From Pseudomonas sp. CBZ-4 (lineage in GTDB: Bacteria; Pseudomonadota; Gammaproteobacteria; Pseudomonadales; Pseudomonadaceae): a stretch of 64,000 nucleotides of DNA. The stretch covers positions 62,001 to 126,000 of the forward strand of contig NZ_ANNV01000101.1 of NCBI RefSeq assembly GCF_000346755.1. The letters are read 5' to 3'. Each line of letters starts with the position of its first letter. Position 1 is the first letter of the stretch. The translations under genes were made by a program, and so were the position numbers. Under the pieces are notes generated by a model that searched no databases, was not told where the DNA came from, and saw nothing but the letters and a program-made list of their open reading frames with translations. This document shows, piece by piece, positions 39,278 through 47,581 of the stretch.

Positions 39278-40340
39278 CGCCACTATCCGGCATGCTGTCT
39301 TCCTGGAGCAGCTGAAGTCGGGGGAGGTGGCGAAGTTCGCCCCCTTCCTCAAGGAGATCGACCGCTCGATTCGTGAGCGGCTGACGCGGGCGGACCTGAC
39401 TGATTACACCGTCGCCCGTCTGGAGCGGCTGCTCAGCGAGGTTGATAGCCTGCTGCTGGGCATCTTCAACCGGTACAGCGAGAAGCTGAACCTCGACCTA
39501 GTGGACATCGCCAACTATGAGGCTGAGTTTGAAGCGACCAGCCTGACCCGGGCGGCGCCGGTGGGCGTCACTTTCGACGCGGCTGTGCCAGGTGCTGCGG
39601 CAATCAGGGCGGCAATCCTCACCAATCCGCTTAGTGTGCGCGGCGCTGACGGCGGGAAGCTGCTCAAATCGTTCATCGACGGCTTCACCGCTACCGAGCG
39701 ACAACGCCTCACAGGCGCTATCAGGCAGGGCTTCTTTGAAGGCCAGACCAACTTCCAGATTATCAAGAACATTCGCGGCACCAAGGCGCTCCAGTACAAC
39801 GACGGCATCCTGGCCACGACGAACCGCAACGCCGGCGCCATCGTGCGGACGGCGGTGCAGCACGTTGCAACCCAGGCGCGCATGGAGACGCTGAAGGAAA
39901 ACAGCGACGTCGTGCAGTCCGTGGAGTGGGTCAGCACCCTGGATTCGAAGACCACTAGCCAGTGCCGGACGCTGGATAAGCAACGGTTCAAGCTGACTGA
40001 GGGGCCGAGGCCACCGATCCACATCAACTGTCGCTCGACAGTGGTAGCGGTGACTCGCTTCAGCGCCTTGTTCGCCAAGGACGCTACGCGGGCTTCCATC
40101 GGTGACGGCGGCGCCCAGCAGGTGAGGGCAGACCTCAGCTACTACGACTGGCTCAAGCAGCAGCCAGCAGCGTTTCAGGACAAGGCTATCGGCCCGGTCC
40201 GCGCCAAGCTGTTCCGCGAAGGCGGCCTGAGTATCGAACGATTCTCCGAGCTGCAGCTTGATCGCAACTTTTCACCTCTGACCCTTGTGCAGATGAAGGC
40301 TCTTGAGCCTCTGGCGTTCGAGCGGGCGGGCATCAAATAG
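39252..40340 (+). CDS. Minor head / head morphogenesis protein (Mu F, SPP1 gp7 type)
   Basis: 362 residues. IVRTAVQHVATQARMETLKENSDVV, STLDSKTTSQCRTLDKQRF and PPIHINCRSTVV are the core of the phage Mu F-like domain. It starts 26 bases inside the portal gene. Role: head assembly near the portal. Confidence 0.87.
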   Translation: MAANQAILDATIRHAVFLEQLKSGEVAKFAPFLKEIDRSIRERLTRADLTDYTVARLERLLSEVDSLLLGIFNRYSEKLNLDLVDIANYEAEFEATSLTRAAPVGVTFDAAVPGAAAIRAAILTNPLSVRGADGGKLLKSFIDGFTATERQRLTGAIRQGFFEGQTNFQIIKNIRGTKALQYNDGILATTNRNAGAIVRTAVQHVATQARMETLKENSDVVQSVEWVSTLDSKTTSQCRTLDKQRFKLTEGPRPPIHINCRSTVVAVTRFSALFAKDATRASIGDGGAQQVRADLSYYDWLKQQPAAFQDKAIGPVRAKLFREGGLSIERFSELQLDRNFSPLTLVQMKALEPLAFERAGIK

Positions 40341-40379
40341 CAGGCAGGGCCTGCACCAACGTCTCCGGGAGACAAACAA

Positions 40380-41090
40380 ATGGGTTTGAAATATCAGCTG
40401 GACACTCTTGACGGTCTCGATGACTCCGTTAAATCGCTCTACACCGAGAAGGAAGGAAAGTTTGTCCTCGGCATCGAAGGCCTGCCGCAACCAGAAGACG
40501 TAACCGGCCTGAAGTCGAAGGTGGAAGAGTTGCTCGGCGAGAAGAAAGCCGCCGAGAAAGCTCGCAAGGATGCGGAAGAGCAGGCCCGACTGGAGCGTGA
40601 AGAGGCCGCTCGCAAGTCCGGCAACGTCGAGGAGCTCGAAAAGTCCTGGTCTGAAAAGTACAACCGCCGCGAAGCTGAGCTGAACGGCATGCTCGAGCAG
40701 GAGCGTGGAACGCTGAGCACTCAGATCCGGGATCTGACTGTCGGCCGTACCGCTACTGACATCGCGTCTGCCCTGGCAATCCCAGGCAGCGCCAAAGCCC
40801 TGTTGCCGCACATCGAGCGCCGTCTGAGCGTCGAGCAGCGCGACGGGAAGCCTGTTGTGGTCGTTCTCGACCAGCAGGGCAAGCTCTCGGCGGCAACGCT
40901 GGATGAGTTGAAAGCAGAATTCGCAAACGACACGGCCTTCGCGCCGTTGATCGCGGGTAGTAAGGCGTCTGGCGGCGGGGCTGCTGGTGCTGGAGGTGGC
41001 GGCGGGGCCGCAAAAGGAAAAATCGGCGGCACCAAAGAGGAGCGACAGGCCGCGATCGCGAGCCGGTTCCCGGATCTCCCACAATCGTAA
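40380..41090 (+). CDS. Scaffolding protein
   Basis: 236 residues: long charged coiled coil (about 30-100, VEELLGEKKAAEKARKDAEE) and a Gly-rich linker (SGGGAAGAGGGGGAA) before a basic end. This layout and its place before the capsid gene mark an internal scaffold. Confidence 0.8.
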   Translation: MGLKYQLDTLDGLDDSVKSLYTEKEGKFVLGIEGLPQPEDVTGLKSKVEELLGEKKAAEKARKDAEEQARLEREEAARKSGNVEELEKSWSEKYNRREAELNGMLEQERGTLSTQIRDLTVGRTATDIASALAIPGSAKALLPHIERRLSVEQRDGKPVVVVLDQQGKLSAATLDELKAEFANDTAFAPLIAGSKASGGGAAGAGGGGGAAKGKIGGTKEERQAAIASRFPDLPQS

Positions 41091-41101
41091 GGAAATAACT
41101 C

Positions 41102-42079
41102 ATGTCCCTGTCGCAAATGCAGGTTTTCAACGAATACATCATGCCGGCGACTCTCGAGACGCTGGATCAGTATCTCGCCGCCTTCAACGCCGCCAGCCGC
41201 GGTGCAATCGTGCTGTCCCCGGACGGCTTCACTGGTGACTTCCTCCAAGAGTCGTTCTTCCAGACCCTGGCCGCTGCTCAGCGCCGCGTGGATCGCTACA
41301 GCGCGAACGCTACTGTCGCTGCAACCGATCTGACTGAACTGAAGAACACTTCGGTGAAGGTTGCCGGTGGCTTCGGTCCGATCCGCTACGAGCCGTCGCA
41401 AATGACCTGGCTGGAGCGCCCAACCGCGCAAGGCATCGAAGTTGCTAGCCGTGCGTTCGCTGAAATCCTCCTGAAGGACCAGCTGAACACCGCGATCGCT
41501 GCCCTGGTTGCTGCAATCACCGCCCAGGCCGCCGCGGTCAACGATGTGTCGGCTACCGCTGGCATCACCTACGCAGGCCTGAACAACGCTCACGCGAAGT
41601 TCGGCGACGCAAGCCAGAACCTGGTCACTCAGGTGATGCAGGGCACCAGCTACCACAAGTTGGTCGGCCAGAACCTGGCAAACCAGAACCAGCTGTTCCA
41701 GGCCGGTAACGTCCGCGTGATCGATATTCTGGGCAAAATCTCCGTTGTGACGGACGCCCCGGCGCTGATGCAGGCCGGAGTAAATCCCGCGCCGAACAAG
41801 GAAATCATCCTGTCCCTGGTGCAAGGCGCTGCGCTGGTCCACGACGGCCGCGACATCATCAGCAACGTCCAGACCACCAACGGCAAGGAGCGTATCGAAA
41901 CCACGCTCCAGACCGACTACACCTTCGGCCTGGGCCTGAAGGGGTACACCTGGGACACCACCACCGGCGGCAAGTCGCCAACCGATGCCGAACTGGCGAC
42001 CGGTACCAACTGGGACAAGACCGCCACCAGCATCAAGCACACCGCCGGTGTGGCTCTGATCGGTGACGCCTCTAAGTAA
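41102..42079 (+). CDS. Major capsid protein
   Basis: 325 residues, starting MSLSQMQVFNEYIMPATLETLDQ. It follows the scaffold and has the size and composition of a capsid subunit (strong ribosome site, no membrane segments). Central SATAGITYAGLNNAHAKFGDASQNLVTQVM and LVHDGRDIISNVQTTNGKERIET are typical of this Pseudomonas-phage capsid type. Confidence 0.86.
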   Translation: MSLSQMQVFNEYIMPATLETLDQYLAAFNAASRGAIVLSPDGFTGDFLQESFFQTLAAAQRRVDRYSANATVAATDLTELKNTSVKVAGGFGPIRYEPSQMTWLERPTAQGIEVASRAFAEILLKDQLNTAIAALVAAITAQAAAVNDVSATAGITYAGLNNAHAKFGDASQNLVTQVMQGTSYHKLVGQNLANQNQLFQAGNVRVIDILGKISVVTDAPALMQAGVNPAPNKEIILSLVQGAALVHDGRDIISNVQTTNGKERIETTLQTDYTFGLGLKGYTWDTTTGGKSPTDAELATGTNWDKTATSIKHTAGVALIGDASK

Positions 42080-42128
42080 CTCTGACAGCTGAGTCGGGCC
42101 CAGCGCCCGGCTTGGCGAGGACACGATC

Positions 42129-42704
42129 ATGAGCCACAAGAACATTTGGTATCTGCCTGGTCCATTCCATCAGTACCAGGAAGACGTGAAGGCGCTGGCC
42201 AAGGCGAATGGCCTGCGCATCGTCGACGCAAGCGTTACCGAAAGCCGCGAAGATGCTGCCGACGATGTGCCTGACGTGACGGTCAAGGAAGTGCCGAAGG
42301 TGCTGCTGATCGATGGTGGCAACTCCAGCGTCAATATCGATGCATTCCGCGCCGAGCTTGAGTCTGTCGGCCTGATCGTCGAGTCATTCGCTGATCAAGA
42401 GCTGGCGCGCCCCGAAGGCGAGCTTGGTCCTACCGCTGGCCGCCTGTTCCAGGTTTTCGAGGCAGTAAACGCCGGTGTGGAAAGCCTCATTCGTGAGCGT
42501 GATGGCGAAGCTGAAAAGGTGAAGGCTCTGCAACTGCAGGTGGACGACCTTATCCAGCAGGCCGCCAAGGCTCGCCTGGACGACCAGGACGCGAAGGAAA
42601 TCGCCGAGCTGAAGGCTAAGCTGGACGAAGCCAAGGTTCCATACCGGGCCAACGCCTCGAAAGAATCCTTGGAAAAGCTCGTCGCTGATCTGCCCAAGGC
42701 GTGA
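42129..42704 (+). CDS. Hypothetical head/accessory protein
   Basis: 191 residues; a small alpha/beta beginning (MSHKNIWYLPGPFHQYQEDV), then helices (VKALQLQVDDLIQQAAKAR) and a HeH-like end (YRANASKESLEKLVADLPK). It lies between the capsid and connector genes. May decorate or join heads. Confidence 0.68.
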   Translation: MSHKNIWYLPGPFHQYQEDVKALAKANGLRIVDASVTESREDAADDVPDVTVKEVPKVLLIDGGNSSVNIDAFRAELESVGLIVESFADQELARPEGELGPTAGRLFQVFEAVNAGVESLIRERDGEAEKVKALQLQVDDLIQQAAKARLDDQDAKEIAELKAKLDEAKVPYRANASKESLEKLVADLPKA

Positions 42705-42762
42705 TAATGCTGGCTGCCGGTGACCCGGTGGCCGATCTCAAACCATTCCAGCGAGTTGACGT

Positions 42763-43266
42763 ATGACACTCATCATCGAGGACGGCACCGGCAAGCCTGA
42801 CGCCGAAAGCTATGCGAGCGCCGAGGACCTGGCCCTGTATGCCGTTAAATTCGGCACGGTCATCCCCACAGGCGCTCCCGAGCAGGAAGCGCTGCTGCGC
42901 CGGGCTGCCTTGGCGATGGATGGCAAGACCTGGAAAGGCCGCAAGATGAGCAGCGAGCAGGCGCTGGCCTGGCCGCGCCGGGGTGTTGATCTGGACTGCC
43001 AGATCAAGCCAGACAACTACCTGCCGGCGCGGATTCAGTACGGGCAGATGGCCCTGGCCGCCGAGATTCATCAGGACGACATCGACCCAGTGGATAAGCG
43101 CAAAGGCGCGGTAACGCTGGAGCGCGTCGAAGGCGCGGTAACACGCGAGTACGCCACGATCTCCAACACCAGCGGTCGGCTGTTGCCGGCGGCGCCTGAT
43201 CGACCGAGCGCTACGCAGTTTGCTGACTACCTTCAAAAGCGTGGGCTATTCGCAGTTCGCGCATAG
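42763..43266 (+). CDS. Head-tail connector / DnaT-like adaptor
   Basis: 167 residues. IIEDGTGKPDAESYASAEDLALYAV, AALAMDGKTWKGRKMSSEQALAWPR and YGQMALAAEIHQDD match the DnaT-like adaptor family that closes the head below the portal. Confidence 0.8.
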   Translation: MTLIIEDGTGKPDAESYASAEDLALYAVKFGTVIPTGAPEQEALLRRAALAMDGKTWKGRKMSSEQALAWPRRGVDLDCQIKPDNYLPARIQYGQMALAAEIHQDDIDPVDKRKGAVTLERVEGAVTREYATISNTSGRLLPAAPDRPSATQFADYLQKRGLFAVRA

Positions 43267-43283
43267 AATCAACGGAGACCCCC

Positions 43284-43655
43284 ATGGCCACCTTCTACGA
43301 CGAAATGGCCGTGATGGCTCTGGAGATGATCACAGAGTTCGGCCAGCCCGTGACCATCAGCAAGACGGAGCCAGGCGAGTACGACCCGGAGACGGGCGGG
43401 GAAGCGCCGGGTGTGCCCGTCGAGCAAATCGCCCAGGGCATCCTGCTTGACTTCACCGGCATCGAATTCCAAAACAACAGCCTCATCAGGCAGGGCGACA
43501 AAAAGCTCAAGATCTCCGCGCAGGGATTGGCTTGGGTGCCCGGGCTGCTCGACAAGGTCGTGGCCCAGGGCCGCACCTGGTCAATCGTGCCGCCGCTGAA
43601 AGAGATCAACCCGGCCGGCACGCCGATCCTGTATGAGCTGCAGGTGAGGTCGTGA
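43284..43655 (+). CDS. Head-tail stopper-like protein
   Basis: 123 residues, beta-rich (VEQIAQGILLDFTGIEF, ISAQGLAWVPG). Size and place between adaptor and neck protein fit a head completion protein. GTGA overlap with the next gene. Confidence 0.72.
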   Translation: MATFYDEMAVMALEMITEFGQPVTISKTEPGEYDPETGGEAPGVPVEQIAQGILLDFTGIEFQNNSLIRQGDKKLKISAQGLAWVPGLLDKVVAQGRTWSIVPPLKEINPAGTPILYELQVRS

Positions 43656-44308
43656 CGAACAAATACGCGAGCATGAACGGCAGCTTCGCCGAGAATATTC
43701 GCGACTTCGCCGAGCGAGCGAAGGGTGGTATCGACGCGACCATCCGCGAGATCGTCATCGAGATCGGAAGCAGCGTTATCCGCATGTCACCGGTGGGCAA
43801 TCCTGAAATATGGGCCGCGAACGTAGCTCACCGCCAGACCAACACCCGCGCAGCCGACGACTACGACTTCAAGGTCGCAGTGCGCAACACGATCATCAAC
43901 CTGAACGAATCAAACTTCACCAAGGCCGGTAAGCTGCGGCGCGGCGTGAAGTACGCCAAGCCCCTGACCAAGACCGAGCGCGACCAGAATTTCAACGTGA
44001 ACGGGTTGGTCGCGGGCAGGGACTACGTCGGTGGGCGGTTTCGGGGGAACTGGCAGTTTTCCATCGGAACGCCAGCGGAAGGCACTCTTGATCAGGTCGA
44101 CCCGGTCGGCGGTGTAACGCTGGCCAAGCTTAAGCTGCAGGTGGAGTCACTCACAGCAGGGCAAACTGCCTATATCGTGAATAACTTGCCCTACGCAATC
44201 CCGCTTGAGTACGGACACTCGACCCAAGCTCCCGGCGGCATGGTCCGGATTACCCTGGCCCGCTTCCAGCAGATCGTCGACGAAGCCACAAGGAACAACC
44301 AGGTATGA
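43652..44308 (+). CDS. HK97-gp10-like neck / tail-joining protein
   Basis: 218 residues from GTG at 43652. NIRDFAERAKGGIDATIREIVIEIGSSVIRMSPV, GGRFRGNWQFSIG and NNLPYAIPLEYGHSTQAPGGMV match the gp10-like family. Joins tail to head. Confidence 0.82.
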   Translation: MTNKYASMNGSFAENIRDFAERAKGGIDATIREIVIEIGSSVIRMSPVGNPEIWAANVAHRQTNTRAADDYDFKVAVRNTIINLNESNFTKAGKLRRGVKYAKPLTKTERDQNFNVNGLVAGRDYVGGRFRGNWQFSIGTPAEGTLDQVDPVGGVTLAKLKLQVESLTAGQTAYIVNNLPYAIPLEYGHSTQAPGGMVRITLARFQQIVDEATRNNQV

Positions 44309-44724
44309 GCCACGCCATTATCGCGTCGATCTACGAGGCCAAGTTACTTGCCTGGAGCAAGGCGCGGGCAGAGCCCATCAAGGTCGTGTTTGAGAATATC
44401 CAGTATGACCCTGCGGACGGCGAGACCTATCTGCGGGCGTTCATGCTCCCAGGCGATACCGCCAGCAGCACGCTCGCTGGCGACCACCGCGCGTTCATCG
44501 GCGTCTACCAGGTCAGCATTGTGGCTCCGGCGAACACCGGGAAGACAAAGACGAACCCACTGGTAGCTGAGCTGACCGCGCTGTTTCCGCTGTACGCGAG
44601 AGACACGAAGGCAGGCCTAACCGTCGTTACGATGTCGCCAGTTGACCCTGGACCCAGTATCCCCGATCCACCCACATTTACCGTGCCGGTGTCGTTCGAA
44701 TACCGAGCAGACATCGCCACCTGA
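44305..44724 (+). CDS. Tail terminator-like protein (DUF4128)
   Basis: 139 residues. PIKVVFENIQYDP, TYLRAFMLPGDT and GVYQVSIVAPANTGKTK with LFPLYARDTKAGL match DUF4128. It caps the tail tube. ATGA overlap with the neck gene. Confidence 0.82.
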   Translation: MSHAIIASIYEAKLLAWSKARAEPIKVVFENIQYDPADGETYLRAFMLPGDTASSTLAGDHRAFIGVYQVSIVAPANTGKTKTNPLVAELTALFPLYARDTKAGLTVVTMSPVDPGPSIPDPPTFTVPVSFEYRADIAT

Positions 44725-44747
44725 ATAAGCCCGTTGGGCAAACCCCG

Positions 44748-44769
44748 AAACCCGCCTCTGCGCGGGTTT
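44748..44769 (+). terminator. Terminator before the tail-tube gene
   Basis: AAACCCGC and GCGGGTTT around six bases, then TTGTCATTT. It lies 23 bases past the tail-terminator gene. Confidence 0.75.
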
Positions 44770-44796
44770 TGTCATTTATGAAAAGAGGAAACACCC

Positions 44797-45444
44797 ATGC
44801 AAATGCCCAACGGCGCCACCCTTGAGATCGCGTCCATCTACGGCACGCCCATCCCATTCACCGCCCTGACAAACGCCAATCCAGCCGTCGCGACGGCTGC
44901 GGCGCACGGTCTGGCCGAGGGCGACATTATTGCCGTAAATTCTGGCTGGACCCGCCTCGATGGTCGCGGCGTTCGAGTTGGAACGATCGCCAGCGGCACG
45001 TTCGCGCTGGAGAACATCAATACGACCAGCATCCAACAGTATCCCGCGGGCTCGGGGATTGGTTCCGTTCGCGAGGTGACAGCCTTCACCGAGATCTCGC
45101 AGATTACTGAGATGAATTCCAGTGGTGGTGATCAGCAGTTCCTGACCTTCGGCTTCCTGGCCGACGATGATGATCGCCAGATGCCGACCACAAAGAACCC
45201 GATCACGCTGACCTTCACCGTCGCCGACGATCCGTCCAAGCCATATGTGGCCGTCTGTGAAGCTGCTGACGACGACAAGCAGGCTCGCTTGCTTCGCCTG
45301 AACCTGCCGGGCGGCAGCAGCATCATCTACAACGGTTATGTGTCGATCACGTCGACCCCGACCATGTCCCGCAACAACCTGATGACCCGTGTGATCAGCC
45401 TGGCGCTGACCGGTCGCCCAGCCCGTTACGCGGCCGTGGTGTAA
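44797..45444 (+). CDS. Major tail (tube) protein
   Basis: 215 residues. An Ig-like, beta-rich protein (VATAAAHGLAEGDIIAVNSGW, then TKNPITLTFTVADDPS, GYVSITSTPTMSRNNLMTR) typical of lambda-V-type tube subunits. Good AGAGGA site. Confidence 0.84.
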   Translation: MQMPNGATLEIASIYGTPIPFTALTNANPAVATAAAHGLAEGDIIAVNSGWTRLDGRGVRVGTIASGTFALENINTTSIQQYPAGSGIGSVREVTAFTEISQITEMNSSGGDQQFLTFGFLADDDDRQMPTTKNPITLTFTVADDPSKPYVAVCEAADDDKQARLLRLNLPGGSSIIYNGYVSITSTPTMSRNNLMTRVISLALTGRPARYAAVV

Positions 45445-45447
45445 CCC

Positions 45448-45828
45448 ATGGCCAAGTTCAAATTGATCCAGAAACCGACCTTCAAGGCGCCGGTGATGAT
45501 CCAGCGCGCGGGCTACAACGCTGAAAAGGTGGAGTTCGAGTTCAAGTATCTGGACCGCACCGCGCTGGCCGAGTTGTACACCGGATGGAACGAGCGGCAC
45601 GACGAACTGGGCAGGCAGGTCGGCGACATGGACCTCAAAGCTTTCACCGCCGCCCAGATCGCCCTGCAAGCCGACCAACTGCTGGATGTGGTTGTGGGCT
45701 GGGACATCGAAGAGGAGTTCACGCCTGAAAACGTGCGCATTCTCGTCAATTCGATCAACTCGGCGCCGAAGGCAGTGCTGAACGCGTACGCCGAAGCCTT
45801 CAGCGAGGCCCGCCTGGGAAACTCCTAA
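45448..45828 (+). CDS. Tail assembly chaperone, short form (gpG-like)
   Basis: 126 residues (IQKPTFKAPVMIQRAGYNAEKVEFEFKYLDRTALAELY). It is made without frameshift and ends at TAA 45826-45828. Together with the extended form it coats the tape measure during tail building. The slippery site lies 4 codons before its stop. Confidence 0.87.
   Translation: MAKFKLIQKPTFKAPVMIQRAGYNAEKVEFEFKYLDRTALAELYTGWNERHDELGRQVGDMDLKAFTAAQIALQADQLLDVVVGWDIEEEFTPENVRILVNSINSAPKAVLNAYAEAFSEARLGNS
45816..45822 (+). other. Programmed -1 frameshift site GGGAAAC
   Basis: The frame is G GGA AAC, the canonical X XXY YYZ heptamer. Slipping back one base gives GGG AAA CTC CTA AGC, which opens into the downstream frame ending at 46154. 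Confidence 0.88.
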
Positions 45829-45875
45829 GCGCCTCGCGCGCGCTGTATGAGCCAGGGCCATCAGATGCAGAGCTG

Positions 45876-46154
45876 ATGGCCTTTGGGTTGTCGCGTCAGG
45901 ATATCCCCGACAAGGAAGTCGGCATCTGGCCAGACAACTGGGACGCCTTCAAAGTCTTCGAGGCCATGAGCACCCAGTGGCGCACAGGCGCGTGCGGCGC
46001 AACAGGCATGGATTACAGCGTTCTCTCCGAGGTGATTCGGATGTGCGGCGTGCCGATCAGCCAGCGACAAACCATTTTCAGCGACTTCCGCCGTATGGAG
46101 GCGGAAGCGCTGCAGGTGATGGCAGAGCAGCGGGAGCGCGCGAGAGGAGCCTGA
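45876..46154 (+). CDS. Tail chaperone C-terminal part (gpGT-like extension)
   Basis: Made as a fusion with the gene at 45448 by -1 slippage at 45816-45822; the open frame runs back to the heptamer (KLLSASRALYEPGPSDAELMAFGLSR...). The added part is about 110 residues with GLSRQDIPDKEVGIWPDNWDAF and VLSEVIRMCG. It should bind the tape measure as gpT does. The ATG at 45876 has no ribosome site, supporting the fusion. Confidence 0.85.
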   Translation: MAFGLSRQDIPDKEVGIWPDNWDAFKVFEAMSTQWRTGACGATGMDYSVLSEVIRMCGVPISQRQTIFSDFRRMEAEALQVMAEQRERARGA

Positions 46155-46312
46155 TTATTCTGTGCTTATACGCTAGCGGAAAGCTGTGAGAGAAAGATGT
46201 AGGCGAATCCTGAGCAGAAGCCGAATGCTTGATTCTGAAGCAAAATTCAAATTCAGATCCGAATCAGTATTCGTATAATCGGTCGAAAGTGGTTGCGAAT
46301 GCTTGTTTACAG

Positions 46313-46360
46313 TTGTAAATGGTTGTGCTCTGGTTATAATAGTTGACATAAGCGTCAACC
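46313..46360 (+). promoter_or_regulatory. Promoter and palindromic operator of the toxin-antitoxin pair
   Basis: TTGTAA (46313-46318), 17 bases, TATAAT (46336-46341). Directly after it, GTTGAC and GTCAAC (46343-46360) form a perfect 6-bp palindrome around six bases, at the expected transcript start. This is the usual autorepression layout. The surrounding 250 bases are AT-rich. Confidence 0.75.
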
Positions 46361-46404
46361 ATTACTACTACGCAGAAACCTCTCAACCCAGCAGGGTGAA
46401 CACC

Positions 46405-46578
46405 ATGGCGAATACTGATATTCATTCGGATGGAAAGAAATCCACGCTTAGCGCTTACGAGCGCAAGATGGCTCGCCAGCGCCCCGAATTCATCTCGCAG
46501 GACCTTCTGGATAAGGTGGTCCGTGAGCATAGTGCTTTTTTCAAATCTATGCGCATGGATAAGCACGTCTCGCTATGA
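46405..46578 (+). CDS. Putative antitoxin
   Basis: 57 residues from the ATG at 46405. LSAYERKMARQRPEFISQDLLDKVVREHSAFF is helical and basic, with Asp/Lys-rich ends. It overlaps the next start by ATGA, the classical antitoxin-toxin order. Not close to a named antitoxin family that I can recognise. Confidence 0.7.
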   Translation: MANTDIHSDGKKSTLSAYERKMARQRPEFISQDLLDKVVREHSAFFKSMRMDKHVSL

Positions 46579-47036
46579 CGGCCGTCGTGGTGAGCAGGAA
46601 GCTCACGTTAGCTATCGGCGAAAAACTCTCGCAATCGTACGCAAGCGAATTTTCCCTTTGGAAACAAGGCTTGATCGGCGCTGGCGATTTTTTTGGAAAA
46701 ACGACACCGTTCGTCGCTCCCCCCGCGATTAAAAACGTTTTAGAGAAGGTGCACCTCGAGCACAAAGGCGTATCCCGCAGATGGGATGCAATGTTGAGGG
46801 AAGGAATCCTTGATCCTCAAGCGTACACATCTGACAAAATATTAGTTTTTGGGCGGATGTGGGATGTCAGGCTTAGCCCTTACATGCTTGTGACAATTCT
46901 CGAGCCTGGGCATGACCAAATGAAAGATTGGCCTATGCTAGCAGGTGTTGGTGCATATTTTGGAGCTGAAAGCGCTGCTTTCTCCAGAGAATATCCAACT
47001 ACCGCATGGGTTACTTCTGGTTTCCCGTCTAATTAA
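46575..47036 (+). CDS. YafO-like toxin
   Basis: 153 residues. The layout GDFFGKTTPFVAPPAIKNVLEKVHLEH, TSDKILVFGRMWDV and PYMLVTILEPGHDQM parallels E. coli YafO (IFGRD..., HIHL, LVYCQG, LLIAILKPEPH), a ribosome-dependent mRNA interferase. It has lower GC than the tail genes around it, its own promoter and terminator, and an upstream partner, so it is a cargo toxin-antitoxin. Role in plasmid-like prophage stability or anti-phage defence is inferred. Confidence 0.75.
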   Translation: MTAVVVSRKLTLAIGEKLSQSYASEFSLWKQGLIGAGDFFGKTTPFVAPPAIKNVLEKVHLEHKGVSRRWDAMLREGILDPQAYTSDKILVFGRMWDVRLSPYMLVTILEPGHDQMKDWPMLAGVGAYFGAESAAFSREYPTTAWVTSGFPSN

Positions 47037-47060
47037 GCCCAGCCCCGCGCTGGGCTTTTT
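47035..47060 (+). terminator. Terminator of the toxin-antitoxin pair
   Basis: AAGCCCAG and CTGGGCTT around seven bases, then TTT. It begins within the toxin stop codon. A second hairpin (CCCCGC/GCGGGG, 47113-47128) follows. Confidence 0.85.
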
Positions 47061-47186
47061 GCATCTGGTGAATCCTATCGTCACCGCCTAGCCTCCACCC
47101 AACCCACGAGAACCCCGCCCATGCGGGGCTTTGGCGCTTCCTGCTGAAAATGGTAGATTGCTTTTCTTGATCAAGGAGAAGGGTCT

Positions 47187-47525
47187 ATGTCTAGTGAACC
47201 GGGAGTGATTGGCTCTCTAATGCTGTTTTTTATTGGTGCGGTGCTTTATTTCTTGCCAACTATTAACGGCAAAAGCAGAAAGCACCCAAATACGGACTCC
47301 ATATTTCTTCTTAACTTATTTTTGGGATGGACTCTCATAGGGTGGGTGATTGCGCTGGTCTGGTCAGCATCCGCCATAAGCAAGCCTGTGGAAGCGAAGA
47401 ACAGCCCCACCGCTCCAGAAATCGACAGATACGAAGCCCTTGAAAAGCTTGTGTCCATGAAGGAGCGCGGATTTATTTCGGAAGATGAGTTCCAAGCCGA
47501 AAAAGCAAGACTGCTTCGAAGCTGA
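47187..47525 (+). CDS. Superinfection-immunity membrane protein with SHOCT-like tail
   Basis: 112 residues. GSLMLFFIGAVLYFLPTING and SIFLLNLFLGWTLIGWVIALVWS are two membrane helices of the T4 Imm-like superinfection-immunity family, with the diagnostic 'LP...n...i..lNl.lGWt.iGWv.aL.wa'. The C-terminal ALEKLVSMKERGFISEDEFQAEKARLL is a SHOCT-type helix pair. Members block DNA entry by related phages. It lies in the AT-rich insert of the tail operon. Confidence 0.85.
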   Translation: MSSEPGVIGSLMLFFIGAVLYFLPTINGKSRKHPNTDSIFLLNLFLGWTLIGWVIALVWSASAISKPVEAKNSPTAPEIDRYEALEKLVSMKERGFISEDEFQAEKARLLRS

Positions 47526-47542
47526 ACATCAGTACAACCACT

Positions 47543-47564
47543 ACCCGCTACGGCGGGTTTTTTT
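47543..47564 (+). terminator. Terminator-ribosome-site module before the tape measure
   Basis: ACCCGC and GCGGGT around four bases, T-run, then ATGCCCGGAGAAAAATA and ATG. Confidence 0.85.
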
Positions 47565-47581
47565 ATGCCCGGAGAAAAATA

